Counted from the stretch's first letter, positions 19,531 through 28,810 are shown. The stretch: 64,000 nt of DNA from CBDBDZ01 sp965204215 (GCA_965204215.1 CBDBDZ010000013.1:868001-932000); one strand, 5' to 3'. Numbers and translations are program-made. The notes: a model not told the origin generated them from the letters alone.

Positions 19531-20400
19531 ATGCAACAGCAATCCAGTCCACCCAAAGGAATTATAATTGATATTGATCAATACCAAATTCATATTTTAA
19601 GCTATGGCGATGTTGCTAATCCTGCTGTGGTTTTTCTACATGGTAGTGGACCAGGTGCTAGCGCATACAGCAATTTTAAACAAAATATTGATACGGTTGT
19701 CAGTGCAGGTTATCGTGCCTTATTGATTGATATGCTCGGGTTTGGCTATTCCAGCAAACCTGCTGACTGTGATTACACCACACAACTATTTGCATCTACT
19801 GTACTAGCAGTTTTGGATAAGTTAGATGTATCCAGAGTGGTAATGATAGGCAATTCATTGGGTGGAGCTGTCTGTATTCGTATTGCGCTTGATTACCCTC
19901 AACGAGTCAGCCAGCTGGTTCTTATGGCTCCAGGAGGTATTGAAACCAGGGAAACCTATTTTGCTATGCCTGGAATGACCAAAATGGTCAACAGTTTTGT
20001 AGGGGGGGAACTGGATAAAAATGGACTTCGCTCCATTTTGAAAATATTGGTTTTCGATAAAAATCAAGTGACAGATGAACTGGTTGAGGAGCGTTACGCC
20101 ATTTTACAGACACAACCCAAAGAAGTGTTGTCGCGTATGATTATTCCTTCAATGGAACATGAATTGGCTAATATCAAATGTCCAATTCTAGGCTTTTGGG
20201 GCCAACAAGATGAAATGACACCTGCCAGTGGCGCTCAAAAATTTCTGCAACAATGCAGTCAGTGCCAATTTCTTATGATGACAGATTGTGGGCACTGGGT
20301 AATGGTTGAACACAGCGAATGGTTTAATTCGCAGTTGTTTTTAGTATTAAATCAATTAAACCCAAATTATGCATTAGAAACCAGCCACATCCAAAAATGA
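19531..20400 (+). CDS. hsaD: HsaD-type meta-cleavage product hydrolase (4,9-DSHA hydrolase)
   Basis: 289 aa alpha/beta hydrolase. HGSGPGASAYSNF is the oxyanion region of C-C bond hydrolases; the triad reads Ser109 (GNSLGG), Asp227 (GQQDEMTP) and His255 (DCGHWVMVE). It would split the ring A cleavage product into 9OHDA-type and HIP-type fragments. The final 12 residues from Pro279 (PNYALETSHIQK) are encoded inside the miniature element that starts at 20361, so the native C-terminus was replaced when that element inserted. Confidence 0.85.
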   Translation: MQQQSSPPKGIIIDIDQYQIHILSYGDVANPAVVFLHGSGPGASAYSNFKQNIDTVVSAGYRALLIDMLGFGYSSKPADCDYTTQLFASTVLAVLDKLDVSRVVMIGNSLGGAVCIRIALDYPQRVSQLVLMAPGGIETRETYFAMPGMTKMVNSFVGGELDKNGLRSILKILVFDKNQVTDELVEERYAILQTQPKEVLSRMIIPSMEHELANIKCPILGFWGQQDEMTPASGAQKFLQQCSQCQFLMMTDCGHWVMVEHSEWFNSQLFLVLNQLNPNYALETSHIQK

Positions 20401-20534
20401 CTTCAAAAACATCAGCTTGCTCGAAAAATAATACTCACCATAGCCCTGCTATGTTTCCGTCTATTTTTCTTGCGCGAGCTACTGTTTTTATTGCCATTTT
20501 TGCCTTCGTTACAATTTCTAATACACAATCTGGG
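20361..20534 (-). repeat. 174-bp miniature element, inverted copy, TTAAA duplication
   Basis: Ends CCCAAATTATGCATTAG and CACAATCTGGG, with identical TTAAA on both sides (20356-20360 and 20535-20539). Reverse orientation relative to the copies at 37928 and 39156 and the same length. It overlaps the end of hsaD and finishes 20 bp before the hsaC start, leaving no evident Shine-Dalgarno there. Confidence 0.88.
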
Positions 20535-20554
20535 TTAAAGCGTTAAATAATCAT

Positions 20555-21463
20555 ATGAGTATAGCAAGTTTGGGTTATATAGGGCTGTCTGTTACTGATA
20601 TCAGTGCATGGCAACATTATGCAACTAATATTTTAGGACTTTCTGAATATCAACATAGAGAGAGTCATGCTTCTAGTGCCTTTTTTAAAATGGATGAACA
20701 TCCTTACCGGCTGATGGTAACAGCAGCAAGCGAAGACAAACTGCAATGTGCAGGCTGGGAAGTGACGGATAAACAAGCCATGCAGGCACTGGTCGAGAAA
20801 TTAAAAGCCAATGGAAATACTGTAACTTATGGTGATGATGCGGGAGCAAAACTGCGTTGTGTTACTGAATTTGTCTGTTCAAAAGACCCAGCTGGTAATC
20901 CATTTGAAATTTATTATGGCAGAACCCGAATGGGTGAACCTTTTAATTCACCATTGGATATCGGGAAATTTGTCACTGGCGATATGGGAATGGGACATGT
21001 GGTCATTCCCGCCCCCAATATTGAAGAAGTTCATGATTTTTACGTTAACTTATTAGGTTTTGGTGACAGTGATGATTTGCATTTACCTCCACCAGCAGAA
21101 GGGGCGCCCAGCCAGCGAATTGTGTTTATGCATGCAGATAATCCTCGTCACCATTCGCTAGCCCTGTACAACTTTCCAGTGCCTAGCGGAATTGTACATA
21201 TGATTTTTGAAGTTACATCCATTGACGAAGTGGGAGCTTGTCTAGATCGGGTTACTCAAGCAAAGATACCGTTAATGGCAAATTTAGGCAGACACTGTAA
21301 TGATAATATGTTGTCTTTCTATATGTTTGGACCTGGGGGTATTTGTGTTGAATACGGTTATGATGGTAAACAGATTGACTGGCAAAATTTTGAACCAACT
21401 GTTAGCACACAAGGCGATTTTTGGGGACACGCCTATCAAGTTCAGGAAGTGCTAAACAACTGA
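20555..21463 (+). CDS. hsaC: HsaC-type iron-dependent extradiol dioxygenase
   Basis: 302 aa, two glyoxalase-like domains as in BphC and HsaC. Fe(II) ligands fit His148 (GMGHVVIP), His215 (GIVHMIFEV) and Glu266 (GICVEYGY), and His200 (RHHSLALYN) fits the catalytic base. In steroid catabolism it cleaves the catechol 3,4-DHSA meta to its hydroxyls, giving the HsaD substrate. The gene stands between hsaD and ipdA. Its leader was overwritten by a miniature element, so its translation may be weak or rely on coupling. Confidence 0.86.
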   Translation: MSIASLGYIGLSVTDISAWQHYATNILGLSEYQHRESHASSAFFKMDEHPYRLMVTAASEDKLQCAGWEVTDKQAMQALVEKLKANGNTVTYGDDAGAKLRCVTEFVCSKDPAGNPFEIYYGRTRMGEPFNSPLDIGKFVTGDMGMGHVVIPAPNIEEVHDFYVNLLGFGDSDDLHLPPPAEGAPSQRIVFMHADNPRHHSLALYNFPVPSGIVHMIFEVTSIDEVGACLDRVTQAKIPLMANLGRHCNDNMLSFYMFGPGGICVEYGYDGKQIDWQNFEPTVSTQGDFWGHAYQVQEVLNN

Positions 21464-21473
21464 ATCCATAGGT

Positions 21474-22364
21474 GTGAATAAATTAACAAATAGTAAAGAT
21501 GCTATCGCAGGACTGTCCAGTGGTATGACCCTGGGTATAGGCGGTTGGGGACCAAGACGAAAGCCCATGGCATTAGTGCGTGAGATACTGCGTTCCGCTA
21601 TCAAAGATTTAACCATAGTAGCCTACGGTGGCGCTGATGTGGGAATGCTCTGCGCCTCAGGTAAGGTAAAAAAGCTTATTTTTGCTTTTGTTTCACTCGA
21701 CTTTATTCCACTGGAGCCCTATTTTCGACAAGCGCGGCAAAATGCAGCGATAGAGGTTATGGAAATTGATGAAGGGATGATGGTACTTGGTTTGCAAGCG
21801 GCGGCTTACGGTATTCCCTTTATACCCACTGCTGTTGGCTTGGGTACGGATGTCGTTACACGCAACCCTGAACTAAAAATGATTGAATCGCCCTACAAAG
21901 ATAAATCAGGGGGTAATAAAGACTGGCTTGCAATGCCTGCCTTGACATTGGATGCTTGTCTTATTCATGTCGATAGGGCAGACAATCGAGGTGTATGCCA
22001 AATTAAAGGTCCGGACCACTATATGGACGACTGGTTTGCTCGTGCTGCTGCGAATACAATCGTGTCTTGTGATGAATTGGTAGACAGCAGTTATTTTCAC
22101 CAGGGCGATGAGTCGCGCTATGTATTTTGGGAGCGCAGTCAAACGCAATCGATAGTGCATATTCCCTTTGGCGCGCATCCCGCTTCTTGTAATCCGCTTT
22201 ACGGCATTGACGTGAAGCATTTCAAACAATATAACACCTTGGCCAAGCAAGACAATGGCTGGCAGCATTATCGCGATGAATATGTAGTTTTGGAACACAG
22301 CTCCTATATTGAAAAAGTTGGAGGAGAGCAGGCAATTAAATCACTGGCACTGCCTATCTATTAA
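21474..22364 (+). CDS. ipdA: IpdA, alpha subunit of the COCHEA-CoA ring-opening hydrolase
   Basis: 296 aa, GTG start. CoA-transferase alpha fold: GLSSGMTLGIGGWGPRRKPMAL at the N-terminus and AAYGIPFIPTAVGLGTDVV further on. The length equals that of the mycobacterial IpdA, and the gene is followed directly by its beta partner. IpdAB does not transfer CoA; it opens the last steroid ring (ring C) hydrolytically. It lies 10 bp after hsaC and 10 bp before ipdB. A conventional 3-oxoacid CoA-transferase is the alternative, less likely in this gene order. Confidence 0.88.
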   Translation: MNKLTNSKDAIAGLSSGMTLGIGGWGPRRKPMALVREILRSAIKDLTIVAYGGADVGMLCASGKVKKLIFAFVSLDFIPLEPYFRQARQNAAIEVMEIDEGMMVLGLQAAAYGIPFIPTAVGLGTDVVTRNPELKMIESPYKDKSGGNKDWLAMPALTLDACLIHVDRADNRGVCQIKGPDHYMDDWFARAAANTIVSCDELVDSSYFHQGDESRYVFWERSQTQSIVHIPFGAHPASCNPLYGIDVKHFKQYNTLAKQDNGWQHYRDEYVVLEHSSYIEKVGGEQAIKSLALPIY

Positions 22365-22374
22365 GGTTTAAATA

Positions 22375-23142
22375 ATGTCAGAACAACCTCAACATAACGC
22401 TCTTGCCGATTTGCTAATTTGTGCCTGCTCTAAAGTATGGCAGAATGATGGTGAAGTTCTGGCCTCTGGTATAGGTCTTATTCCACGCCTTGCAGCCTCT
22501 ATGGCGATGCGCAAAAGTCCTGATTTAATGATGACTGAATCGGAAGCCTTTATGGTAAGTGAACCAACTCCGGTAGGTAAACGCAACGGCTATGAACCTC
22601 AACGTGAAACATGGATGGGTTTTTCCAGAGTGTTTCACTGCGTATGGTCAGGCGCTCGCCACGCCCTGGTTGGACCCACCCAAATTGATCGTTTCGGTCA
22701 AGCCAATATTTCAGCTATTGGAGATTATGACAGACCCAGGGTGCAAATGTTAGGAGTCAGAGGTTTTCCAGGCAACTCCATAAGCCATTTCAATTCCTTT
22801 TTTGTACCCAATCACAATAACCGGGTATTTGTTGAAAATGAGGTAGATACTGTCTGCTCAATAGGCTATAACCCCAATCGAATGCCCAAAGGCTACAGCA
22901 ATGCTGATATTCGTATCGGATTAGTCATAACTAATTTGTGTGTAATGGATTTTAATGGAAAAGATAACAAACCACGCTTGGTAAGCCTGCATGAAGGGGT
23001 AAACCTTGACGATGTTATTCAAAACACAGGTTTTGAATTAGAAATAGGCAATGATATTCCCATTACTGCAACACCTACTGTCGATGAGCTGGCGATATTG
23101 CCGATAATAGACCCTAATAACTTGCGGTCAACCGCTATTTGA
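22375..23142 (+). CDS. ipdB: IpdB, beta subunit of the COCHEA-CoA ring-opening hydrolase
   Basis: 255 aa. CoA-transferase beta-type fold (GEVLASGIGLIPRLAASMAM, ESEAFMVSEPTPVGKR, VGPTQIDRFGQANISAIG). Pairs with IpdA as in the KstR2-type regulon of actinobacteria and the equivalent proteobacterial clusters. The conserved GFPGNSISHFNSFFVPNHNNRVFVENEVD-type segment (residues about 128-158) is a hallmark of this subgroup. Confidence 0.88.
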   Translation: MSEQPQHNALADLLICACSKVWQNDGEVLASGIGLIPRLAASMAMRKSPDLMMTESEAFMVSEPTPVGKRNGYEPQRETWMGFSRVFHCVWSGARHALVGPTQIDRFGQANISAIGDYDRPRVQMLGVRGFPGNSISHFNSFFVPNHNNRVFVENEVDTVCSIGYNPNRMPKGYSNADIRIGLVITNLCVMDFNGKDNKPRLVSLHEGVNLDDVIQNTGFELEIGNDIPITATPTVDELAILPIIDPNNLRSTAI

Positions 23143-23163
23143 AATGATTTAATTATTACGCCG

Positions 23164-23604
23164 ATGAAAACTGTTAAAGCAGCACGTGAAGGTTGGTACA
23201 GCCTGGATGAAAATAATCCTCGTTTATTGGGTAGCCAGTGTCAATTGTGTAAAACGTATTATTTTCCTATGGTCGATACATACTGCAAAAACCCTAATTG
23301 CAGCAGTGAGCAATTTGAACAGGTAGCATTAAGCAATCAAGGTGTTATATGGTCGTATACCAATTCTGCCTATCAACCGCCAGAGCCTTATATTGCAGAA
23401 GAACCATACGAACCTTATGCGCTGGCAGCTGTGACCCTTGAAAGAGAACAAATTACCGTTTTAGGTCAAATGATTAAGGGAATTGGGGTAGAGGATATCA
23501 ACATTGGTGATAAAGTGAATTTGGTATTGGAAACACTGTATGAAGATGACGCGTATGAATACAAAGTCTGGAAGTGGAAGCCCATGAGTGGAGAATCTTT
23601 ATGA
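23164..23604 (+). CDS. DUF35 OB-fold protein, thiolase/aldolase partner
   Basis: 146 aa. An N-terminal rubredoxin-like zinc ribbon (CQLCKTYYFPMVDTYCKNPNC) precedes an OB-fold. Such proteins form complexes with Ltp2-like thiolase-fold aldolases that remove steroid side chains. Its stop overlaps the ATG of the thiolase-like gene (ATGA at 23601-23604), which fits a stable complex. There is no MaoC domain, unlike the fused ChsH2 of mycobacteria. Confidence 0.85.
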   Translation: MKTVKAAREGWYSLDENNPRLLGSQCQLCKTYYFPMVDTYCKNPNCSSEQFEQVALSNQGVIWSYTNSAYQPPEPYIAEEPYEPYALAAVTLEREQITVLGQMIKGIGVEDINIGDKVNLVLETLYEDDAYEYKVWKWKPMSGESL

Positions 23605-24791
23605 ATGATTCAGTAGCTATTGCAGGAGTGGGAATGCACCCATGGGGAAAATGGGGTAAAAGTTTTGTTGAATACGGAGTTGTTGCCGCCAGAGCCGCTC
23701 TTAAAGATGCAGGTATTAATTGGAATGATGTACAATTTGTGGCAGGTGCCAATACCATACGCTGTGGCTATCCTGGTCAAGTGGCAGGAGCTACTTTTGC
23801 ACAGGCTCTGGGTTGGAACGGCGCGCAAATATCCAGTTCTTATGCTGCTTGTGCTTCGGGCTCTCAGGCTTTAAATAGTGCGCGAACACAAATTTTGGCA
23901 GGCTTGGTAGACGTGGCATTGGTTATAGGTTCTGATACCACACCTAAAGGTTTTTTGGCGCCAGTCAAAGGCGAACGCCTGGATGACCCTGACTGGCTTC
24001 GCTTTCGCTTATTAGGAGCTACCAATCCAGCATATTTTGCGTTACAAGCGAGAAGACGAATGGATGTATACGGTACTACCGAGTCAGATATCGCTAAGGC
24101 TCGAGTCAAAAACGCTCACAATGGACTTCATAACGATAACGCGCGCTACCGCAAATTATTCAGCGAAGAAGAAGTGTTAGAGTCACCTATGGTGGCAGAT
24201 CCGCTAAGGCTGTTGGAAATTTGTGCTACCAGTGACGGTGCAGCAGCAATCGTTTTAACCAGTGCCGACTATGCAAGAAAGCATAATATTAAAGCGGTGA
24301 CTATTGAAGCAATTTCAACGGCAACACCAACTTACCCTAGTACCTTGGTTGAAATGCCCAATATAGCAACAGACTCTGCTGCAAGTGTTGCCGCACCAGC
24401 TATGAACTTTAAACCTGCAATGGTAAATGCTGCTTACAAAGAAGCGGGAATAGGCCCTGATGATATTAGTCTTGCAGAAGTTTACGATTTAAGTAGTGCG
24501 ATGGAATTTGATTGGTACGAAGCCTTGCAGCTTTGCCCAGAAGGAGAAGGGCATAAATTTTTGCGTGATGGACACAGTTATATTGGTGGGAGCGTGCCAG
24601 TTAATACCTCTGGAGGACTGGCCTGTTTTGGCGAAGCTGTTCCAGCTCAGGCTCTTGCACAGGTTTGCGAACTTACATGGCAACTTCGAGGGCAGGCAGG
24701 AAAGCGTCAAGTGGCGAACCCTCACTACGGTATCACTGCCAATGAAGGCTTGTTTGGGCATGGTTCATCGGTAATAGTTAGAGCACCATAA
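23601..24791 (+). CDS. thiolase-fold aldolase / lipid-transfer-type acetyltransferase
   Basis: 396 aa. The nucleophile region AACASGSQALNSA and the C-terminal NTSGGLACFGEAVPAQALAQ and GLFGHGSSVIV place it with SCP-x/Ltp2-like thiolase-related proteins rather than true degradative thiolases. With the DUF35 partner encoded just upstream I infer a retro-aldolase acting on a steroid-derived CoA ester (Ltp2/Sal type) or the thiolase of ring C/D breakdown. Start ATG at 23601 overlaps the previous stop; an upstream in-frame ATG would intrude into the partner gene. Confidence 0.8.
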   Translation: MNDSVAIAGVGMHPWGKWGKSFVEYGVVAARAALKDAGINWNDVQFVAGANTIRCGYPGQVAGATFAQALGWNGAQISSSYAACASGSQALNSARTQILAGLVDVALVIGSDTTPKGFLAPVKGERLDDPDWLRFRLLGATNPAYFALQARRRMDVYGTTESDIAKARVKNAHNGLHNDNARYRKLFSEEEVLESPMVADPLRLLEICATSDGAAAIVLTSADYARKHNIKAVTIEAISTATPTYPSTLVEMPNIATDSAASVAAPAMNFKPAMVNAAYKEAGIGPDDISLAEVYDLSSAMEFDWYEALQLCPEGEGHKFLRDGHSYIGGSVPVNTSGGLACFGEAVPAQALAQVCELTWQLRGQAGKRQVANPHYGITANEGLFGHGSSVIVRAP

Positions 24792-24808
24792 GTGGTAAGA
24801 GCAGCATT

Positions 24809-25885
24809 GTGACAGCGCTATTGTCGACACGCCTTACGCGATTGCTCGGTTGCCGGCACCCCATCATTCAAACCGCAATGGGTTGGGTTTCAGGCCCTGA
24901 ATTAGTTGCCGCAACTGCTAATGCTGGCGGCTTTGGCTTTCTGGCTGGTGCGACCATTCCGGCTGCTGAAATGGAAGCCAATATTCAGCAAGTTATGGCC
25001 TTAACGAATGGTAATTTTGGTGTGAACTTTCATATGTATCAACCCAATGCAGCAGATATTGTCGAATTGGTAATTAAATACAAGGTGAAAGCAGTCAGTT
25101 ATTCGCGTTCGCCAGCAGCGGATCTTATCGCTAAACTAAAAGCTAACAACATTATTTGTATACCCACAGTAGGTTTGGCTAAACACGCAATAAAGGCTGT
25201 TGAATCAGGGGCTGATGCAATAGTAGTACAAGGTGGTGAAGGTGGTGGTCATACAGGGGCTATTCCTACAACTTTATTATTGCCGCAAGTAATCGATACA
25301 CTAAAAGCTACTGCTGCCCATATACCAGTGGCAGCAGCAGGTGGTTTTTATGATGGTAAAGGGCTGGTAGCCGCATTGGCGTGGGGAGCAGATGGTATTG
25401 CAATGGGAACCCGGTTTTTAATGACCAGCGAATCTCTGCCTCCCAAATCCACTAAGCAATCTTATGTTTCCTGCAAAGACCCAGCTCGTGTCTATCGTTC
25501 GACGGCCATTGATGGCTTGCCACAACGTATGATTGACAATCCAATGTTGTCGAATATTGAACGCAGTAGCTCATTGAAAAAATGGTTTATTGCCATTGGC
25601 AGCGGTATACAGTATCAAAGACAGACAGGAGCCAGTATTGTCAGTTTATTAAAATCTGCCAGAACCATGTCTAAAAATGGTGATATTACTTTTACTCAAG
25701 CCTTGATGTCGGCCAATGCTCCAATGATTATTCAAACTGCTATGGTGCATGGTGACCAAAACAACGGCGTATTGCCTTCTGGACAAGTTGCAGGGGTTAT
25801 TGATGAAATTGTTCCCTGCCAACAAGTCATTGAATCTATTATTGAACAAGCACAATTATGTCTACAGCGTTTAACACATCCATAA
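24809..25885 (+). CDS. ipdC: IpdC-like flavin-dependent HIEC-CoA reductase (nitronate monooxygenase family)
   Basis: 358 aa, GTG start. A TIM-barrel flavoprotein of the nitronate-monooxygenase group: HPIIQTAMGWVSGPELV, VQGGEGGGHTGAIPTTLLLP and VAAAGGFYDGKGLVAALAWGADGIAMGTRFL are its FMN-binding parts. The neighbourhood ipdA-ipdB...ipdC-echA20 is that of the HIP degradation genes, where IpdC handles (7aS)-HIEC-CoA. Its last 28 bases overlap the next gene. Confidence 0.85.
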   Translation: MTALLSTRLTRLLGCRHPIIQTAMGWVSGPELVAATANAGGFGFLAGATIPAAEMEANIQQVMALTNGNFGVNFHMYQPNAADIVELVIKYKVKAVSYSRSPAADLIAKLKANNIICIPTVGLAKHAIKAVESGADAIVVQGGEGGGHTGAIPTTLLLPQVIDTLKATAAHIPVAAAGGFYDGKGLVAALAWGADGIAMGTRFLMTSESLPPKSTKQSYVSCKDPARVYRSTAIDGLPQRMIDNPMLSNIERSSSLKKWFIAIGSGIQYQRQTGASIVSLLKSARTMSKNGDITFTQALMSANAPMIIQTAMVHGDQNNGVLPSGQVAGVIDEIVPCQQVIESIIEQAQLCLQRLTHP

Positions 25886-26625
25886 AAGACGGTATTGCGG
25901 AACTGATTTTTGATAATCCACCAGTCAATGCATTTGACAGCGAGCAATGGGCAAGTATTGCCAGTGAATTAACCGCGTTGGGTAATAATGATGTAGTCAA
26001 AGTCATAATTGTTTCAGCGGTTGGACGTGGTTTTTGTGCCGGTGTTGATATCAAAGAGCTGACGGCAGACAAAACAAAAATTGTTGCAGTGAATAAAGCT
26101 AATTATGATAGTTTTAAAGCTATTCACCGCAACCCTAAGCCTGTTATCGTGGCAGTGCATGGCTATGTGTTAGGAGGTGGTATTGGTATTTGTGGTGCGG
26201 CAGATATTATAATTGCTTCTGACTGTGCGCAATTTGGCGTGCCTGAAATTGACCGGGGCGCAATGGGTGGCGGTGCACATTTGCAGCGCATGTTTCCTGT
26301 ACAAAAAGTGAGATATATGTATTTTACAGGCGAGTTTATCAATGCGCAGGAAGCCTATCGTTTAGGAGCTATTGAGCGTATTGTTGATAAAGATAAATTA
26401 CTTGACACTGCACGAGAAGTCGCGGTAAAAATAGCTGAAAAGTCGCCGACTATGGTAACCATAGCTAAAGAAGCACTGAATGGTATTGAGGATGGCGATT
26501 TAGAAGACAAATACCGCTGGGAACAAGGTTTGACCTTAGAGGCATACAATATGCAAGACTCGCAAGAAACTCGTGATGCTTTTATTGAAAAGCGCGACCC
26601 AGCTTTTAAAGGGAGTTCACAGTGA
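25858..26625 (+). CDS. echA20: EchA20-like ring hydrolase, crotonase family
   Basis: 255 aa. Crotonase fold with GFCAGVDIKELT, HGYVLGGGIGICGAADI and the later GVPEIDRGAMGGGAHLQRM. In HIP degradation EchA20 opens ring D of HIEC-CoA hydrolytically, after IpdC action. It starts within the end of ipdC and ends by overlapping the next start (GTGA), showing translational coupling. A plain enoyl-CoA hydratase is the alternative; the context favours EchA20. Confidence 0.84.
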   Translation: MSTAFNTSIKDGIAELIFDNPPVNAFDSEQWASIASELTALGNNDVVKVIIVSAVGRGFCAGVDIKELTADKTKIVAVNKANYDSFKAIHRNPKPVIVAVHGYVLGGGIGICGAADIIIASDCAQFGVPEIDRGAMGGGAHLQRMFPVQKVRYMYFTGEFINAQEAYRLGAIERIVDKDKLLDTAREVAVKIAEKSPTMVTIAKEALNGIEDGDLEDKYRWEQGLTLEAYNMQDSQETRDAFIEKRDPAFKGSSQ

Positions 26626-27806
26626 ATTTGTATTATACGCAACAACAAAACGACTTCAGGCAAGAAGTCAGAAGCTGGCTCAATCAGCATATACCACAAG
26701 AACGATTACCTTCTTTGGATACCCGAGAAGGTTTTGAGTTACACAGGCAGTGGGAGCGAACATTAAAATCTGGTGATTGGGGAATGATAACCTGGCCAAA
26801 ACAATATGGAGGTAGAGGTTGCAGTTTAATTGAATGGTTAATTTTTGAAGAAGAATACTATGCAGCGGATGCGCCACTTCGAGTCAGTCAAAACGGTATT
26901 TTTTTATTAGGTCCTACATTAATGGAGTTTGCCAACCATGAACAGAAGCAGCGTTTTTTACCGAACATGGCCGCTGGTGATGAAATTTGGGCACAGGCTT
27001 GGTCTGAACCCAATGCAGGTAGTGATATGGCAGCTATTACCAGCAGTGCCAGACGGGTTGATGCCAATGGAAAAGACAACCCAGAGGGTGATTATTACCT
27101 TGTCAATGGTCAAAAAACCTGGTCATCGCGGGCTGTTTTTGCCGATTGGGCCTTTGGTATATTCAGGACAGATAAACAATCTCAACGTCATAAGGGATTG
27201 TCGTTTATTCTATTTCCTCTAAGTTCAGAAGGCGTTACTGTAAGAGCGATACGTCAATTGGATGGAGACCCAGGTTTTGCCGAATTATTTTTTGATGATG
27301 TAATGGTTCCTGTTACCAATCGTATTGGTGACGAAGGTCAAGGTTGGCATATAGCCATGGCGACTGCTGGTTTTGAACGCGGGTTAATGCTACGTAGCCC
27401 AGCGCGTTTTCAATGTGCTGCGAAACGCCTTGTTGGACTTTACTTGCGGTATCAGGACAAGCTTTCCAGCGGCATTAAACAGCAGGTAATAAAAACCTGG
27501 CTGGATGCAAAGGCCTATTGCTATAACACATATTACACGGCATCGCGTTTAATGCAAGGAGGAAGAATAGGCTCAGAGGCAAGTTGTAATAAAATATTTT
27601 GGTCTGAGCTTGACCGCGACATGAACCGCCTTGCAATGCAGATTATTGGTATACAGGCAGAGTTGTTGGAGCATTCCACTGACACGGTGGACAATGGCAG
27701 GTGGTTAGATGCTTATTTATTTTCGCTGGCAGGACCTATTTATGCCGGTAGCAATGAGATTCAGCGCAATATTATTTCTGAACGCTGTTTAGGGTTGCCG
27801 AGATGA
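26622..27806 (+). CDS. ipdE1: IpdE1-like acyl-CoA dehydrogenase subunit
   Basis: 394 aa, GTG start. Acyl-CoA dehydrogenase with the WAQAWSEPNAGSDMAAIT FAD/substrate region, WSSRAVFADWAFGIFRTD and the C-terminal AGPIYAGSNEIQRNIISERCLGLPR. It overlaps the next, shorter ACAD gene by 4 bp. Heterotetrameric ACADs formed by adjacent subunit genes are typical of steroid degraders; this one would dehydrogenate an intermediate after ring D opening. Confidence 0.84.
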   Translation: MNLYYTQQQNDFRQEVRSWLNQHIPQERLPSLDTREGFELHRQWERTLKSGDWGMITWPKQYGGRGCSLIEWLIFEEEYYAADAPLRVSQNGIFLLGPTLMEFANHEQKQRFLPNMAAGDEIWAQAWSEPNAGSDMAAITSSARRVDANGKDNPEGDYYLVNGQKTWSSRAVFADWAFGIFRTDKQSQRHKGLSFILFPLSSEGVTVRAIRQLDGDPGFAELFFDDVMVPVTNRIGDEGQGWHIAMATAGFERGLMLRSPARFQCAAKRLVGLYLRYQDKLSSGIKQQVIKTWLDAKAYCYNTYYTASRLMQGGRIGSEASCNKIFWSELDRDMNRLAMQIIGIQAELLEHSTDTVDNGRWLDAYLFSLAGPIYAGSNEIQRNIISERCLGLPR

Positions 27807-28810
27807 ATTTTAGTATTGATAGTAATCACCTTGATTTACGCAATGCATTTCGTCATTTTTTGCGAGCTGAAGTCATTGTTGACGAGAAAAACCTGGAACA
27901 GAATTATTGGCAACAATTACTCGAAATAGGTGTTGTAGGTTTTATGAGCGCAGAAGAATATGGCGGTTTAGAGCAAAGTGCCAGTGCCTTTGTACTAATA
28001 GCGATGGAGATGGGTTATGTGGCATTACCCGAACCGTTGATGGAAGCTGCGGCTATAGCTATGCCATTGCTGTCAGATGCTGATGCAGTAGATGAGATAG
28101 ATAGCGATTTAATTAAAGCCGCTTGCTCTGGAGACAAGCGTATTTTATGTACACATTCGTTGAGTCCTTACGTCAACAGGCTTAATAAGGAAGATTTGCT
28201 TTTAGTTTTGCACCCGCAGGAGGCTTATTTGATCAATGCTGCTGAGGCTAATGCCGAATCGTTACAAAGTATTGATCCGCTAAGGCAACTGTCGAAAATC
28301 ACCCCTTCAATTGATAATGCAATAACCACTTATGATGCCAATAGATTATATCATAGGGCTAGTTATTCAGGTGCTGTATTTACAGCAGCTCAGTTGCTGG
28401 GTTTGGCAGAAGGGGTACTGGATATGGCAACCGAGTATGCAAAAGAGCGTCAACAATTTGGCAAGCCCATTGGTAATTTTCAGGCAGTCAAACACAACCT
28501 TGCCAATGTATTTGTTAAATTAGAATTTGCTAAACCAGTTGTCCTTCGGGCTGCTGCTGCTTTAGATGATAGTCACGATAACCTGGAACTTTTGGTTTCT
28601 CATGCCAAAATTGCAGCAAGCGATGCTGCAATTTTAGCTGCTGAAACGGCGGTTCAAGTGTATGGGGCTATGGGTTATACTTTTGAAGTTAAAGTTCATT
28701 TTTGGTTAAAGCGTATTTGGGCTTTAGTAGGGTTATGGGGTGACTACAATTATCACCAGAGGCAACTTGAAAAAAAACTGTTTGAAGATAATTTGGACAT
28801 CTGCTTGTAA
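27803..28810 (+). CDS. ipdE2: IpdE2-like acyl-CoA dehydrogenase subunit
   Basis: 335 aa, shorter than a normal ACAD. It keeps LGLAEGVLDMATEYAKERQQFGKPIGNFQAVKH and AVQVYGAMGYTFEVKVHFWLKRIW. The usual catalytic Glu near the end of the family is not obvious, as expected for the small subunit of a hetero-ACAD. Last gene of the plus-strand cluster; the next gene, fabA, runs toward it. Confidence 0.82.
   Translation: MNFSIDSNHLDLRNAFRHFLRAEVIVDEKNLEQNYWQQLLEIGVVGFMSAEEYGGLEQSASAFVLIAMEMGYVALPEPLMEAAAIAMPLLSDADAVDEIDSDLIKAACSGDKRILCTHSLSPYVNRLNKEDLLLVLHPQEAYLINAAEANAESLQSIDPLRQLSKITPSIDNAITTYDANRLYHRASYSGAVFTAAQLLGLAEGVLDMATEYAKERQQFGKPIGNFQAVKHNLANVFVKLEFAKPVVLRAAAALDDSHDNLELLVSHAKIAASDAAILAAETAVQVYGAMGYTFEVKVHFWLKRIWALVGLWGDYNYHQRQLEKKLFEDNLDICL

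Noticed and set aside
23610..24774. Several antisense or shifted frames of 70-92 codons in the thiolase-like gene
   Set aside because: Low-complexity shadows of a gene with clear motifs; no ribosome sites.
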